Below are positions 9,655 to 18,658 of a stretch of 64,000 bases of DNA, in pieces. The DNA lies in NCBI RefSeq assembly GCF_003122425.1, contig NZ_CP021659.1, forward strand, positions 2,480,001 to 2,544,000. The letters run 5' to 3'. The stretch's first letter is position 1, and each line of letters begins with the position of its first letter. The notes beneath the pieces are model-generated. The model was not told the DNA's origin. It saw only the letters and a list, made by a program, of their open reading frames with translations, and did no database searches. A program made the translations under genes and the position numbers. This stretch comes from Candidatus Fukatsuia symbiotica. Lineage in GTDB: Bacteria > Pseudomonadota > Gammaproteobacteria > Enterobacterales > Enterobacteriaceae.

Positions 9655-9873
9655 ATGTCAATGTTAGATCGTAAAATACTACTGAAGAAAGAAGTTAAAT
9701 CCATTCTGCGCATTTCCGCAGACAGTGCCTTTGACGAAATGTGGAAACAACACGACTTTCCTAAACCTATTCGCATTGGTATTCGTCGTATTGGATGGTA
9801 TGCAGATGAAGTTGAGGGCTGGTTAAAGGCACGGGATTTGGAACGTTCACTAAAGGATAAGGAGATCGCATAA
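9655..9873 (+). CDS. AlpA-family transcriptional regulator / excisionase-like protein
   Basis: 72 aa winged-helix DNA-binding protein of the AlpA/MerR-like type. It shows LLKKEVKSILRISADSAFDEMW, then the diagnostic FPKPIRIGIRRIGWYADEVEGWLKARD block. AlpA proteins of P4-type elements activate the integrase gene or act as excisionases. ATG 9655 is chosen, with a second ATG two codons later. The stop overlaps the next ATG (TAATG), indicating coupling. Confidence 0.82.
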   Translation: MSMLDRKILLKKEVKSILRISADSAFDEMWKQHDFPKPIRIGIRRIGWYADEVEGWLKARDLERSLKDKEIA

Positions 9874-9977
9874 TGAAAAATGTACAAATAAGCATCGAGA
9901 GCTATCACAAATTAAATCGTTCAAAAAATTTATTAGTGTTTCTAAACGTAGATTTGATTTATAGCGTAACGTATTAA
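9873..9977 (+). pseudogene. Truncated small ORF after alpA
   Basis: 34-codon frame coupled to the AlpA-like gene through TAATG (start MKNVQISIESYHKLNRSKN). It runs into AT-rich sequence just upstream of an IS630 transposase, so it is probably the stub of a longer gene cut by that insertion. No family recognised. Confidence 0.4.
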
Positions 9978-10022
9978 TTTTGATTACAATGTATAGCTAA
10001 ATTATTTAACAGGGAGTTAGCG

Positions 10023-10770
10023 ATGAGCCACTCTGTCGATTTTCGCCGTAAAGTTCTGAGTATTCGAGAGAAAGAAAACTTGAGTATCAGAGAGACCGCT
10101 AAACGCTTCCACATTGGTTCAGCTTCCGTTACTCGCTGGCTCAGTCGTATCGAGGTTAAACCTTCTTCCCCCCGTCGGCGTAAGCTTGATAAAGTGGCGT
10201 TAGCTGAAGATGTTGCACTTTATCCCGATGCTTACCAACGGGAACGGGCGGCGCGCTTTCAGGTGTGCCAGAAAGCCATTTGGCAGGCACTGAAAAACCT
10301 GGGTGTCACCTATAAAAAAAACCCTGCGTCATCCCAAGGCAGACGAAGAGACACGGCGCGCCTTCCAGGACACGATAGCCTGCTATAAAAAGCAGGGAAA
10401 ACCGGTCGTTTATCTGGATGAAAGCGGTTTCGCACACGATAGGCCACGAACCCACGGTTATGCTGCACGAGGTCAACGCTGTTGGGGTACCCAGGATTGA
10501 CAGGCTAAGGGCCGAACAAATGTCATTGGCGCGTTACTGGGAACCGTCCTGATGGCGGTCGGATTATTTTTTTGTTCCATTAACAGTGATGTTTTTTACG
10601 CCTGGGTTACCCGGCGCCTTTTGCCTACTCTTCCTCCTCATTGTGTCATCGTGATGGATAACGCCAGTTTCCACAAACGTCTCGACATTCAGCAGGCTAT
10701 CAGTAAAGCCGGGCATCGGATTGAATATCTCACTCCCTACTCACCTGATCTCAATCCTCACTTTTACCCA
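10023..10770 (+). pseudogene. IS630-family transposase, different subtype, broken
   Basis: The helix-turn-helix half (MSHSVDFRRKVLSIREKENL, FHIGSASVTRWLSRI) is in one frame to 10388. The DDE half (VVYLDESGFAHDRPR, VIVMDNASFH, YLTPYSPDLNP) is in another from about 10303. The switch coincides with a run of eight A at about 10314-10321, consistent with programmed frameshifting as in other IS630 elements. TGA at 10498 replaces an expected Trp codon (TQD-stop-QAKGRTN). The coding region ends at LNP, losing the catalytic Glu, where a second IS begins. Confidence 0.85.
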
Positions 10771-10779
10771 CAACGTTGA

Positions 10780-11868
10780 ATGAAAAATGATTCAGGTGAA
10801 ATTGGATTATTGGTAGAGTCAATAGTTAAATCAGGAAACAGGCACATGAAAACAGTAACGGGTAATGGGAATGAGTGGATCCGTGAAGAATTTCATCAAA
10901 TTGATTTCGGAGATAAACGCCTTAAAGAGCGTTTTTTTGAAACAGCGGGCTTATTATCATCAAAAGCGTCAGGTTCAATTTACCCAAGCTGTCATGGCTC
11001 CTGGTCACAGGCCAAAGGAGCTTATCGATTTTTTAGCAATGAGAGAGTGAGCGAGAGCGCGCTATTCCGTACACATTGTGTGCAAACACAAAAACGTCTG
11101 GAGGGGCATTCACTGGTTTTTTCTCTTCAGGACACATCAGAGTTGAACTTTGACTCACATAAAAAGACAGAGGGGTTGGGAAGTATATCTAAAGCCTATC
11201 ACAAACATAAAATGGGGTTGATGCTTCATGCAAGTTTGATGGTAACTCAGGAGGGCTTGCCGCTTGGGTTATCCTCGCTTAAATGCTGGTCACGTGTTTC
11301 CCGAGAGGAACCCCCTCAGGAAAAACAGCGGCGGCTTTATCAATCGACAATGAAAGAGAAAGAAAGTATTAAGTGGATAGAGACCCTCTACGAGACAGCG
11401 GCGCTGATACCCAAAGATACCTGCTTAATCACGCTGGGAGACAGAGAAGCGGATATTTTCGAACTTTTTCGGGTTGCAAGCTCACTAAAAACATTTTTTA
11501 TTATCCGCAACCGGAAAGACAGAAAATTTATCGATGAAAAGGGGAAAAAAACAACGGTGCAAACCGCCTTGTCAAAGACGCCGATTTTAAAAACCATAGC
11601 GCTCACTCTGCCCAAAAATCAGCAAAGGGTAGCAAGAACGGCTTATGTGGATATTCGCTCCACTTCAGGCTGGCTCCCCATTAGAAATAATCTAGTTTAT
11701 GGGCCTACCAATAAAGACGCTTCACGGCATATCCATGAAAAGGTTCACGTATCTGCCATCAGTGTTAAAGAACAGCCTCCTCCAGAAGGAGTAGCGCCTG
11801 TCGAATGGGTATTATTGACCAATTTGACGGCCACTGACGCCTTTGAAGCAGAAGAGAAAGTGAATTGA
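10780..11868 (+). pseudogene. Tn5/IS50-like (IS4 superfamily) transposase, C-terminally truncated
   Basis: 362 aa, beginning at 10780 or 10846. Shows the Tn5 N-terminal DNA-binding block (IDFGDKRLKERF, GSWSQAKGAYRFFSNERV), first Asp in FSLQDTSEL and second Asp in LGDREADIFELF. It stops at AEEKVN, just before the region that would hold the catalytic Glu and C-terminal dimerisation domain; full proteins exceed 450 aa. The left end abuts the broken IS630 transposase at about 10770, so this is an IS-in-IS nest with a later deletion on the right. Confidence 0.87.
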
Positions 11869-12182
11869 TGACCGTTCCAAAATCAAAAGAACGTATTGTT
11901 TCATTGACGCAAAGGAATCCGCATCCTTCCATAACTAGTGCTATGGAGTTATCTCTCTCTTATTTAACGGCAAATAATATCAAGCCAAGCATGACACTTA
12001 GTGAGTATGCAAAATTTACTGGCATGGAATTAAGGCAAGTTCAAAGTGATGCTGAACGTAACTATCTCCCATTATTGAAACGTACGATAAGCAACCGAAG
12101 AGAATTAAAACGTATCAATATGGTTGCTTTTTATGCGATCCCTGTGATCGAGGGTTTTGATGCCATTGAAAAGCGCATTTGA
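11868..12182 (+). CDS. Cox/Apl-like phage DNA-binding protein (tentative)
   Basis: 104 aa, ATG 11868 overlapping the preceding stop (TGATG). The C-terminal part LSEYAKFTGMELRQVQSDAE followed by RRELKRINMVAFYAIP has the helix-turn-helix plus short wing layout of P2 Cox / 186 Apl, which control lysogeny and excision. The N-terminus may be altered because the gene sits at the deletion junction with the Tn5-like remnant. Assignment rests on motif resemblance only. Confidence 0.5.
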   Translation: MTVPKSKERIVSLTQRNPHPSITSAMELSLSYLTANNIKPSMTLSEYAKFTGMELRQVQSDAERNYLPLLKRTISNRRELKRINMVAFYAIPVIEGFDAIEKRI

Positions 12183-12189
12183 GGAAAAA

Positions 12190-12516
12190 ATGATCTACCC
12201 CCCAACCCCAATCAGTCGCCACTCACAGGAATACCGGGGATTTACTCTTGTCCGCCTGCCGAGAACAGTGGCTCAACCGATTACCCGTTATCACCTGTGG
12301 TTAGGTGATCGGTCGTTTGGCAAGGTCGATACGGTGGCACAAGCAACAGATTACATCGATCAGTTACATCAAATGAAGAAAATAGAGAGGAATGATGATG
12401 AGTTATTCAACAGAACTATTGCTATCAGCCCTGATTGTTCTCGTTGTGATGGCAATCCATGCACACCGAAAGAAACACGCCAAATTAACTGGTTGGCAGC
12501 AATTTCTTATACATGA
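12190..12516 (+). CDS. Phage/satellite hypothetical protein
   Basis: 108 aa from ATG 12190 with a GAGGA ribosome-binding site, eight bases after the previous gene. The N-terminal two-thirds (SRHSQEYRGFTLVRLPRT, RYHLWLGDRSFGKVDT) looks like a compact folded domain of P2-like early regions. The last 40 codons overlap another small gene, and their Cys/Arg-rich composition suggests the true C-terminus may have been lost by a frameshift. Function unknown. Confidence 0.6.
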   Translation: MIYPPTPISRHSQEYRGFTLVRLPRTVAQPITRYHLWLGDRSFGKVDTVAQATDYIDQLHQMKKIERNDDELFNRTIAISPDCSRCDGNPCTPKETRQINWLAAISYT

Positions 12517-12553
12517 AGCAGAAATTAAACGCAAAACGCGTCATGCCCTTTAA
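12392..12553 (+). CDS. Small single-pass membrane protein
   Basis: 53 aa beginning at one of three consecutive ATGs (12392, 12395, 12398). A hydrophobic segment (LLLSALIVLVVMAIHAH) is followed by a basic tail (RKKHAKLTGW, KRKTRHAL). It overlaps the previous gene in another frame. The layout, one N-terminal membrane helix and cationic tail, is common among small phage early proteins. Function unknown. Confidence 0.5.
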   Translation: MMMSYSTELLLSALIVLVVMAIHAHRKKHAKLTGWQQFLIHEAEIKRKTRHAL

Positions 12554-12690
12554 ATCAAAGCGTAAAGCCTTCCCTTAAATTAGCATTATGAAGAGGTTTT
12601 ATTTATTACAGGAATAAGTGATGAATTTTAAAATTCAAAAAATACACACTGTCACACACTGTGTTTTAACGCTATTTCGAGATAACATTT

Positions 12691-12978
12691 ATGACAATTA
12701 AGCCATTCCCTGTCACTCTACCTTCTAAGGTGCAACGGGGATATTACAAAGTCTATGGTGCAATGGGAGTATATATGTTTGGAAAGTGCTTTATTATAAT
12801 GCACAAGCTTAAATACCATCAAGATAGAACTGAAAATATTCTCCTGAAATTCATATTTTTCTATTTTTATCTATTTTTTAGGCAGTGCGGTCATTTCTTT
12901 TTCATGCTAAGAATAAAATCTTTTCAAATTGAATGCAGAGATCTTAATGTCTTCGTAGAGAGTACCAAGGGCGATTAA
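12691..12978 (+). CDS. Uncertain hypothetical protein
   Basis: 95-codon frame from ATG 12691. The first 20 residues (MTIKPFPVTLPSKVQRGYYK) look gene-like, but the rest is aromatic- and Lys-rich, as expected when AT-rich DNA is translated. It may be the start of a decayed gene or spurious. Confidence 0.25.
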   Translation: MTIKPFPVTLPSKVQRGYYKVYGAMGVYMFGKCFIIMHKLKYHQDRTENILLKFIFFYFYLFFRQCGHFFFMLRIKSFQIECRDLNVFVESTKGD

Positions 12979-12982
12979 ATGA

Positions 12983-13213
12983 GATGCGAATGTTAATCGC
13001 ACTTTGCGTTTTATTGTTAAACATCAACCTATTTTCCTTGTTGTGGTGGGAGGTTATGCCGGCGTCATCTTTGGTAGAGCAGAAGCCGGCATAAAAATAG
13101 TACCACACAAACCCGCGCCGGACGGGGTAAACATTCCGGCATTATTTTCACGTAAAGGGAGATTGCACTATGTCAATAAAAACCTGTACATCCGTAGCCG
13201 TATTGCCAGATAA
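12983..13213 (+). CDS. Possible Ash-like small protein of P4-type elements
   Basis: The open stretch contains VNRTLRFIVKHQPIFLVVVG, then YAGVIFGRAEAGIKIVPHKP and APDGVNIPALFSRKG. Gly-rich segments with AGIK and PHKPAP are reminiscent of Ash-type proteins of enterobacterial prophages and satellites. There is no clear ATG; TTG at 13004 is the first conventional start. It overlaps the next gene by 44 bases. Low-confidence family assignment. Confidence 0.3.
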   Translation, partial: DANVNRTLRFIVKHQPIFLVVVGGYAGVIFGRAEAGIKIVPHKPAPDGVNIPALFSRKGRLHYVNKNLYIRSRIAR

Positions 13214-13376
13214 CCCGTTGCACATCACGCATCGCCGTGGCTGGCTGGAGACCCCTGATGGTCGTCGTGTTCAGCCTAATACACAGGCGGTGCAATTTAT
13301 TAAAGGAATGAGCACACCAGTAATCAGTCAGCCGTGCCGCCGTTGTTTTTCACGTTTGATGGGAATTTTTGCTTAA
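13170..13376 (+). CDS. Phage-type hypothetical protein
   Basis: 68 aa from ATG 13170 with an AAGGGAG ribosome-binding site 9 bases upstream. Contains HITHRRGWLETPDGRRVQPN and a C-terminal CRRCFSRL segment. Fits the small genes that precede gene A in P2-like early operons. The stop lies 13 bases before the next start, with that gene's Shine-Dalgarno between them. Function unknown. Confidence 0.55.
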   Translation: MSIKTCTSVAVLPDNPLHITHRRGWLETPDGRRVQPNTQAVQFIKGMSTPVISQPCRRCFSRLMGIFA

Positions 13377-13389
13377 TAAAGGAGGGATT

Positions 13390-13736
13390 ATGGCGAATAC
13401 CGAGCCAGCATGTGTGGTACCGCTGAATTTAGAACAGCGTCAATGTAGTCTTAAGAATATCGCGTTATTATGGGGGTTATTGCCTGACGCAAAATATAAA
13501 GGGTTATTCCCGCGCTGATCACTGAAATGCAAAAAACCGACCCGCAAATGAAAGGCGCACTGTATTATTTGGCCGGTATTGAAAGGAAAAAACATGATTT
13601 GGAATTTAAACAGTTATATCCAGAAGAACAAATAAATATTATTGACGCCATTAATCGATTACGTGCCACCGTCAGTTTATTGCCTGACAGGGTGACGTAT
13701 ATTGATTGTGATCCGCTGCCGAACAAGACGGAATAA
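13390..13736 (+). pseudogene. Frameshifted P2-type early gene
   Basis: ATG 13390 follows a strong GGAGGG. The first 42 codons (MANTEPACVVPLNLEQRQCS to KGLFPR) end at TGA near 13516. The continuation in the next frame (ALITEMQKTDPQMKGALYYL, RKKHDLEFKQLYPEEQ) runs to 13736. One missing G near 13512 accounts for the break and would restore a protein of about 115 aa. Likely a P2-like early-operon protein of unknown function. The same kind of lesion occurs in wecG. Confidence 0.65.
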
Positions 13737-13811
13737 CACCATCCCTTCATTTTTAAAATGAACAGACGCGTTATTGTGTCGGTATTCCTGTCATCTAAAT
13801 AAGGACGCATT

Positions 13812-14153
13812 ATGAGCCTGTATATCGATAACGATTATGTTATCAGCCATAATAACTCACGGTTTATTTTATATAAAAAGAAAATCTATTTTAATTCGTC
13901 AAAAAAGGCCATCAAAAATTATCTTGAATTCTTGGCGTGTTATTCATCCTTCCCCGCGTTCATTGAGAGTCTGATACGCCATCATGGGTTGAGGGTAGAC
14001 AATCAGATTATGGAAGACTGGTATAATGCAATACAACACATCTTTAGAACGTGCCACGAGACGTTTAAACCTGTCCCGCTATTAGATCCAGATAAAGACG
14101 AAATAAGGCAGGGAATAAAACACAGATTATTACTGCCTGGTCGCCTGATATAG
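13812..14153 (+). CDS. DUF5405-like phage protein (tentative)
   Basis: 113 aa from ATG 13812. The N-terminus MSLYIDNDYVISHNNSRFIL resembles the short beta-rich start of DUF5405-type proteins found just upstream of gene A in P2/186-like phages; the rest is helical. AT-rich relative to gpA. Uninterrupted. Assignment is by motif and gene order, not alignment. Confidence 0.5.
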   Translation: MSLYIDNDYVISHNNSRFILYKKKIYFNSSKKAIKNYLEFLACYSSFPAFIESLIRHHGLRVDNQIMEDWYNAIQHIFRTCHETFKPVPLLDPDKDEIRQGIKHRLLLPGRLI

Positions 14154-14359
14154 CAGGGGCCGTATAAGTTGATTATGAAAATCAGCAATAACATATTGAT
14201 ATTAATTAATATTTATTAACAAAAGTGATCACGTTACATGGCGCCTGCTATATATATCGAGTGTTATCGACTCGCTGATTAACGTCATTAATTAATACCT
14301 GAAATAAATAAACGCGTCATTGCGTGGGATCCGTTTTATCTAAAAACAAGGCCGTTACG
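14154..14359. other. Spacer upstream of the replication gene
   Basis: About 200 bp of AT-rich DNA before the replication endonuclease, with TATATATATCGAG and a short inverted pair GAGTGTTATCGACTC. A promoter for gene A could lie here but no clear -35/-10 pair was settled on. Confidence 0.4.
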
Positions 14360-16441
14360 ATGATAATGCATGCAGAAAAAATTCGTGTCACTGCACCGCG
14401 TTCTATTAACCCTGCTCCCTGCAACATTATTTCTCCTTTGCTGTGGGAGCGCGAGCAACTGCCCGCCATTTTGGAACCGAGGATAGAAGACTATTGGCAA
14501 CGCGAGGTGGTGCAAGCCAATCATTTCGCCCACATTTCTCAGGTGAAGCATCGGTGGCAGGTTCACCCTGAACAGGAAGTCCAAGCGGATTTACACCATC
14601 AGCCGAAATTTATCCAGCAGCCGTTGCAGCAACGCCTGGATTATCTGCGTCGTGAGGGTGGTGAAGCGCGTGCCACTGCATTTTTACTTGATGTTATCAA
14701 ACCAGTATTGCACCGTCTTGAAAGCGTGCGTAAAAAGCAACTAACAGAATAATATCAGTCTGTTACCTACCCCGCGTCCCTACGAGATTTACTGCATCTG
14801 CCCACATTGATGCAAAAAGAAGTGAAAATCTTGGCGGCAAGGGTGGCTGCACATATGGAACTGTTTTTCTGTGCCTGCGCCGAGGTGTTACCGGATGATA
14901 ATACTGATCCAGATAAGGTATTGCGGGTTTATCAGCGCGTGGCTGCGGAAGCCAAACGGTTTGCTATTACAGCCCCGCATTGGCACAGTTTGCGTGAGCA
15001 TATCCAGCATCGTGACAAAGTGCCTTATCATCTTATCCCGGGTGCGCTGGCACGGCTGTGTTGTGCCGATTGGTGGGCACGCAAACTGTGGCGCTTGCGT
15101 TGCGAATGGCGTGAGGAGCAGTTGCGGGCCATTTGTCTGGTGCATAAACAGGCGTCTGCCTATGTCAGCCAGGATGCCTTGACGCGTAAACGTGATCAAG
15201 ATCGCCGTGCCTTGGAATTTATCCGAGAGCATGAACTGGTGAATGAAGAGGGTGTGACTCTGGATATGGAGAAGGTGGTTAACGCTAGCACCAGCAATCC
15301 TCACTTGCGTCATCTGGAGATGATGACCACTGCCAAAGGTCTGGAAAACCTGGCAGAACAGCGCGGTGATTATGCGATGTTTTATACCCTTACCTGCCCG
15401 TCACGTTATCACGCCACCTTATCTTGCGGTAAACCGAATCCGAAATGGGCGACCCATACGGTACGCGAAAGCAGTGATTATCTGGTCGATCTGTTTGCGG
15501 GCGTGCGCAAAAAGATGAATAAGATGGGGCTGCGCTGGTATGGCGTGCGGGTCGCCGAACCGCATCATGATGGCACGGTGCATTGGCATTTGCTATGTTT
15601 TATGGCGAAAAAAGACCGTGTGGCGATCACCGGTGTGTTGCGTGAGTTTGCGATCCGTAGCGATCGTGAGGAGCTAGGAAAAAATATCAAACCGCGCTTT
15701 GATGTCAAACCGGTGCTGAAAAGTAAAGGGTCGCCAACCAGTTATTTGGCGAAATACATCAGTAAAAATATTGACGGCACAGTACTGAAAAAAGCCGTTG
15801 ATAAGGCCACAGGTGAGCCATTACTGAGTATTGAGACCGGTAAGCCGCTTAATGAATCGGTTGAACATGCCGTGGCCTGGGCAAGTTTGCATCGGGTACG
15901 ACAATTTCAGTTTTTTGGTATTCCTTCGCGTCAAACGTACCGTGAATTGCGTTTGCTGGCCGGTCAATTGCAGCGAAAATCAACATCAAAAAAAGGGGGG
16001 CAACAGCTGGAAGATAAGCCAATGGATGAGGTGCTCGCGGCTGCCGATGCCGGTTGTATGGCGACCTATATTGTTAAGCAAGGCGGGGTGTTGATCCCAC
16101 GTAAAAACCATACTGTGCGTACAGCTTATATCAAATCTGAGACCCTGAATGCCTACGGTGAGCAGGGGGTGAAAATTTACGGCGTGTGGTCGCCCCGGCT
16201 GGGCATGGCGTCACGGATTTGTACCCATGTGGATACCTGGAAAAAGGTGCGTAAGGCGAAAAGTGATAAGCAGCCTGTTCATCCTGTTAATCAGGCAGAA
16301 AGTGATCGGGGGTCAGGTGTTGCCCTTCAGGACGGGGTTACCGTCCCTTGGACTCGGACTCGTGGCAATAACTGTCCCCTTGCGTGGAAAATCATCAAGT
16401 GTAAAAAGATGAAGGAATGTGCGAGGCCGCTAAGGATTTGA
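14360..16441 (+). pseudogene. P2 gpA-like replication endonuclease with in-frame stop
   Basis: Rolling-circle initiator of the HUH superfamily (Phage_GPA type) that nicks the phage origin. An N-terminal portion from 14360 and the main portion from 14807 lie in the same frame, separated only by TAA at 14750 (probably a former CAA) with no other stop between. In the second part, counting from 14807, the HUH-type motif is VHWHLLCF (about 258-265) and the catalytic pair is YLAKY (Tyr 313 and 317). The total of about 690 codons approaches family size. The 14807 start could still yield a protein containing the catalytic domain. Confidence 0.82.
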
Positions 16442-16748
16442 GGAAATTTATGCTCAATGCCATATCTCAGCAGTTAAACATAGCTCTCTCAACGGTATTA
16501 AAATCTTAAAAATAGCTTAAGCACGGATTCTCATCTACTAAGCTTCAGACACACTATGATTATTAAATGAGCTATTTTTGAAGGATTTTTTAGAGAGATG
16601 TTTGGTATAAAGTATCTATGTGTTAATAGATTGAGTAAATAATTTATAATTAAATTTAGTCTATTATGTTTATTTTACACACTTAATTATTATCAATTTA
16701 GTGTCATAAAATCTTATTCCTCATTTAATTATAATAGAGAATAGTAAT
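16442..16748. other. AT-rich spacer
   Basis: About 300 bp of very AT-rich sequence between gpA and the orphan gene. TTATAATTAAATT-type tracts could serve as promoter elements for the downstream gene. No repeat family member or RNA gene is recognised. Confidence 0.5.
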
Positions 16749-17887
16749 ATGCCAAGCCCAATGTCAGTTGGATCAAAGTCTCCACTTCAAACTATTTTAC
16801 CTGAAAGTAGAGACGAAATTAGCTATCAAGCGGTTTCTAGAACGTTCAATGGTGCGCGTAATTCATCTGATGCAATAATTTGTACAAACCAAGCAATAGT
16901 ATCATCTCAACCTCAAGACCCTCCTAAGTCACAAAACACATGTGACGAGTTACATGAACCTACAGAAAGGCTTTCATCGGAGGAAGAAAGGCTTATAGAA
17001 GAGCAAATATCACAAAGTTTTACAAATGATGAAATACCACAAGATCTTGAAGGGGAACCACTCCTAGATGAAGACGGTTCTTTTGAAGAATTTTTGAGTA
17101 CTACTCAAAATACTTCGTCACCTTTGGAAAAAAGGCATTTTTCCGTCGATGAAAGTAATAAAATATTTTCTGGGAAGAGACAAAAAACCGAGAATTCATC
17201 TGTTTTTTCTCAAAGCATTTCTCAACCTAGTACAAGTTTTTCTGTTTATTTACAACCGAATACTATTGAAAGTGAACCTTCTGACGAAAATCATTCAAAT
17301 GAAGCTTCTAGGGAAATAAATAGCACATCAAATTATATCGAGAGTCTAGAACCGACAATACTTTCAGAGCAAGAATTCAACAGCCTACCTATAGTGACAA
17401 GTAGTATGATAGATCCCAGAGTCAAAGCAAAAATATCAGAGCAACGACCTGCCCAACGAGTCAACAACTTAAAAAAATGGGGAAATACAATTCAGGAACA
17501 TCAAAAAAATTCTAAGCCAGACCGTAAGCATATATATTATCATCAGGAATTTATATCAGAGTTCCTTGCTATTCCACACTGTGGCGGCGTCAAAAAACTC
17601 GCAAAGGATTTAAACATACATAAAGATACAGCCCACATTTGGGAAAAAAATCTAAATCCCAAGTAAGAATAAAATCAGACAATATAGGTTTTTGGTCACT
17701 TTCAGATAGCGATAAAAAAAATATCGATGATGAAATAGAAAAAATATTTTCAGATAAAACTCAAGATTTGAAACTGGAACCAAAACGTGTAGAAGAACTT
17801 AAGTGTCTGCCCTCTGATGATCGAATATATTTTATGAAACAGTTCCAAGACAAATGGAAAAAATATAAATCCACTGCATATGGCTGA
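16749..17887 (+). pseudogene. AT-rich orphan protein, interrupted at an A7 run
   Basis: 305 codons from ATG 16749 (MPSPMSVGSKSPLQTILPES), rich in Ser, Thr, Glu and Asn, with a disordered-looking acidic middle (LSSEEERLIEEQ), a basic patch SGKRQKTEN and a C-terminal helix-turn-helix-like stretch (GGVKKLAKDLNIHKDTAHIW). It ends at TAA 17664. A coherent continuation (KSKSQVRIKSDNIGFW to KWKKYKSTAYG) lies in the -1 frame to 17887. The switch falls on seven As at 17644-17650 (A AAA AAT in phase), so slippage, -1 frameshifting or a 1-bp deletion would explain it. The 3' end abuts IS debris. No family recognised. Confidence 0.55.
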
Positions 17888-17921
17888 ACGACATAATAAT
17901 GATTATGTCGTTCAGCCATAT
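17878..17921 (+). repeat. Perfect 20-bp inverted repeat with 4-nt loop
   Basis: ATATGGCTGAACGACATAAT, then AATG, then its exact reverse complement. It sits at the junction between the orphan gene and the IS630 remnant. It could be a rearrangement scar (fold-back at a deletion end) or an RNA hairpin. No T-tract follows, so it is not a classical terminator. Confidence 0.85.
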
Positions 17922-18655
17922 CTGTGCTTATGTGGAAACCCAATTTGGCGTCTGTTACACCGTATCTGGCATGACAAAATGGCTGCAAGCGCATTGTTTT
18001 AGCTATAAGCAGCCCAAAGCGACGCCGGTTAAAGTGGATGTTGCTCAGCAAGAAGCGTTTATCGCGTCTTATTTCACTTTGCTGGAGAGTGCTCTTAAGA
18101 ATGAACCGATTGTTTTTATGGATTCAACCCCTCCAACGATGGCCACCAAAGTGGTCTGCGGTTGGATAAGGAAAGGCAAAGATAAGCCGCTGGTCAAAAC
18201 AGGGGCAAAAACACGGGTTAATGTCATGGGAGCCATTGAATTGAGCACCATGAAGGTGGTCAGTGCCCGTCCTGAGCAGGTGAATTCAGAAACCACCGTC
18301 GCTTTTTTTGAGCAGCTCAAAGCTGCTTATCCTGATGCACAAAAGATACACATTATTTTAGATAATTCTGGCTATCATTGCCGTCAGCGAGTCAAAGACG
18401 CCGCATTAGAGAAGGCTATCGTACTCCATTATTTACCCCCTTATAGCCCTATATCTTAATCCCATCGAGCGATTATGGAAGGTCATGAACGAGCGTGTCA
18501 GAAACAACCGATTTTTCTCTTCAGCCAAAGAGTTTCGTGGGGCTATAGCCGAATTTTTTGATAGTACATTGGCAAAAATTGCTCCCTTTCTCAGGGGCAG
18601 AATTAACGATAATTTCCAAACCATCTAATCCAGACCTTCAAGTTGAATGAGTATA
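17922..18655 (+). pseudogene. IS630-family transposase remnant
   Basis: Only the catalytic two-thirds survives: CYTVSGMTKWLQAHCFSYKQ, Asp in VFMDSTPPT, Asp in IILDNSGYH. A frameshift at LPPYSP (stop 18457) puts the conserved [13 protein letters not shown] and the C-terminus, to TAA 18626, in another frame. The N-terminal helix-turn-helix and left end are missing. The right end GAGTATA at 18649-18655 matches an IS630-type terminus. Related to but distinct from the complete copies at 7130 and 52800. Confidence 0.88.
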
Positions 18656-18658
18656 GAC

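Noticed and set aside
12981-13091. Alternative small hydrophobic ORF (MRMLIALCVLLLNINL)
   Set aside because: Overlaps the Ash-like frame; neither is certain, but this one ends quickly and matches nothing recognised.
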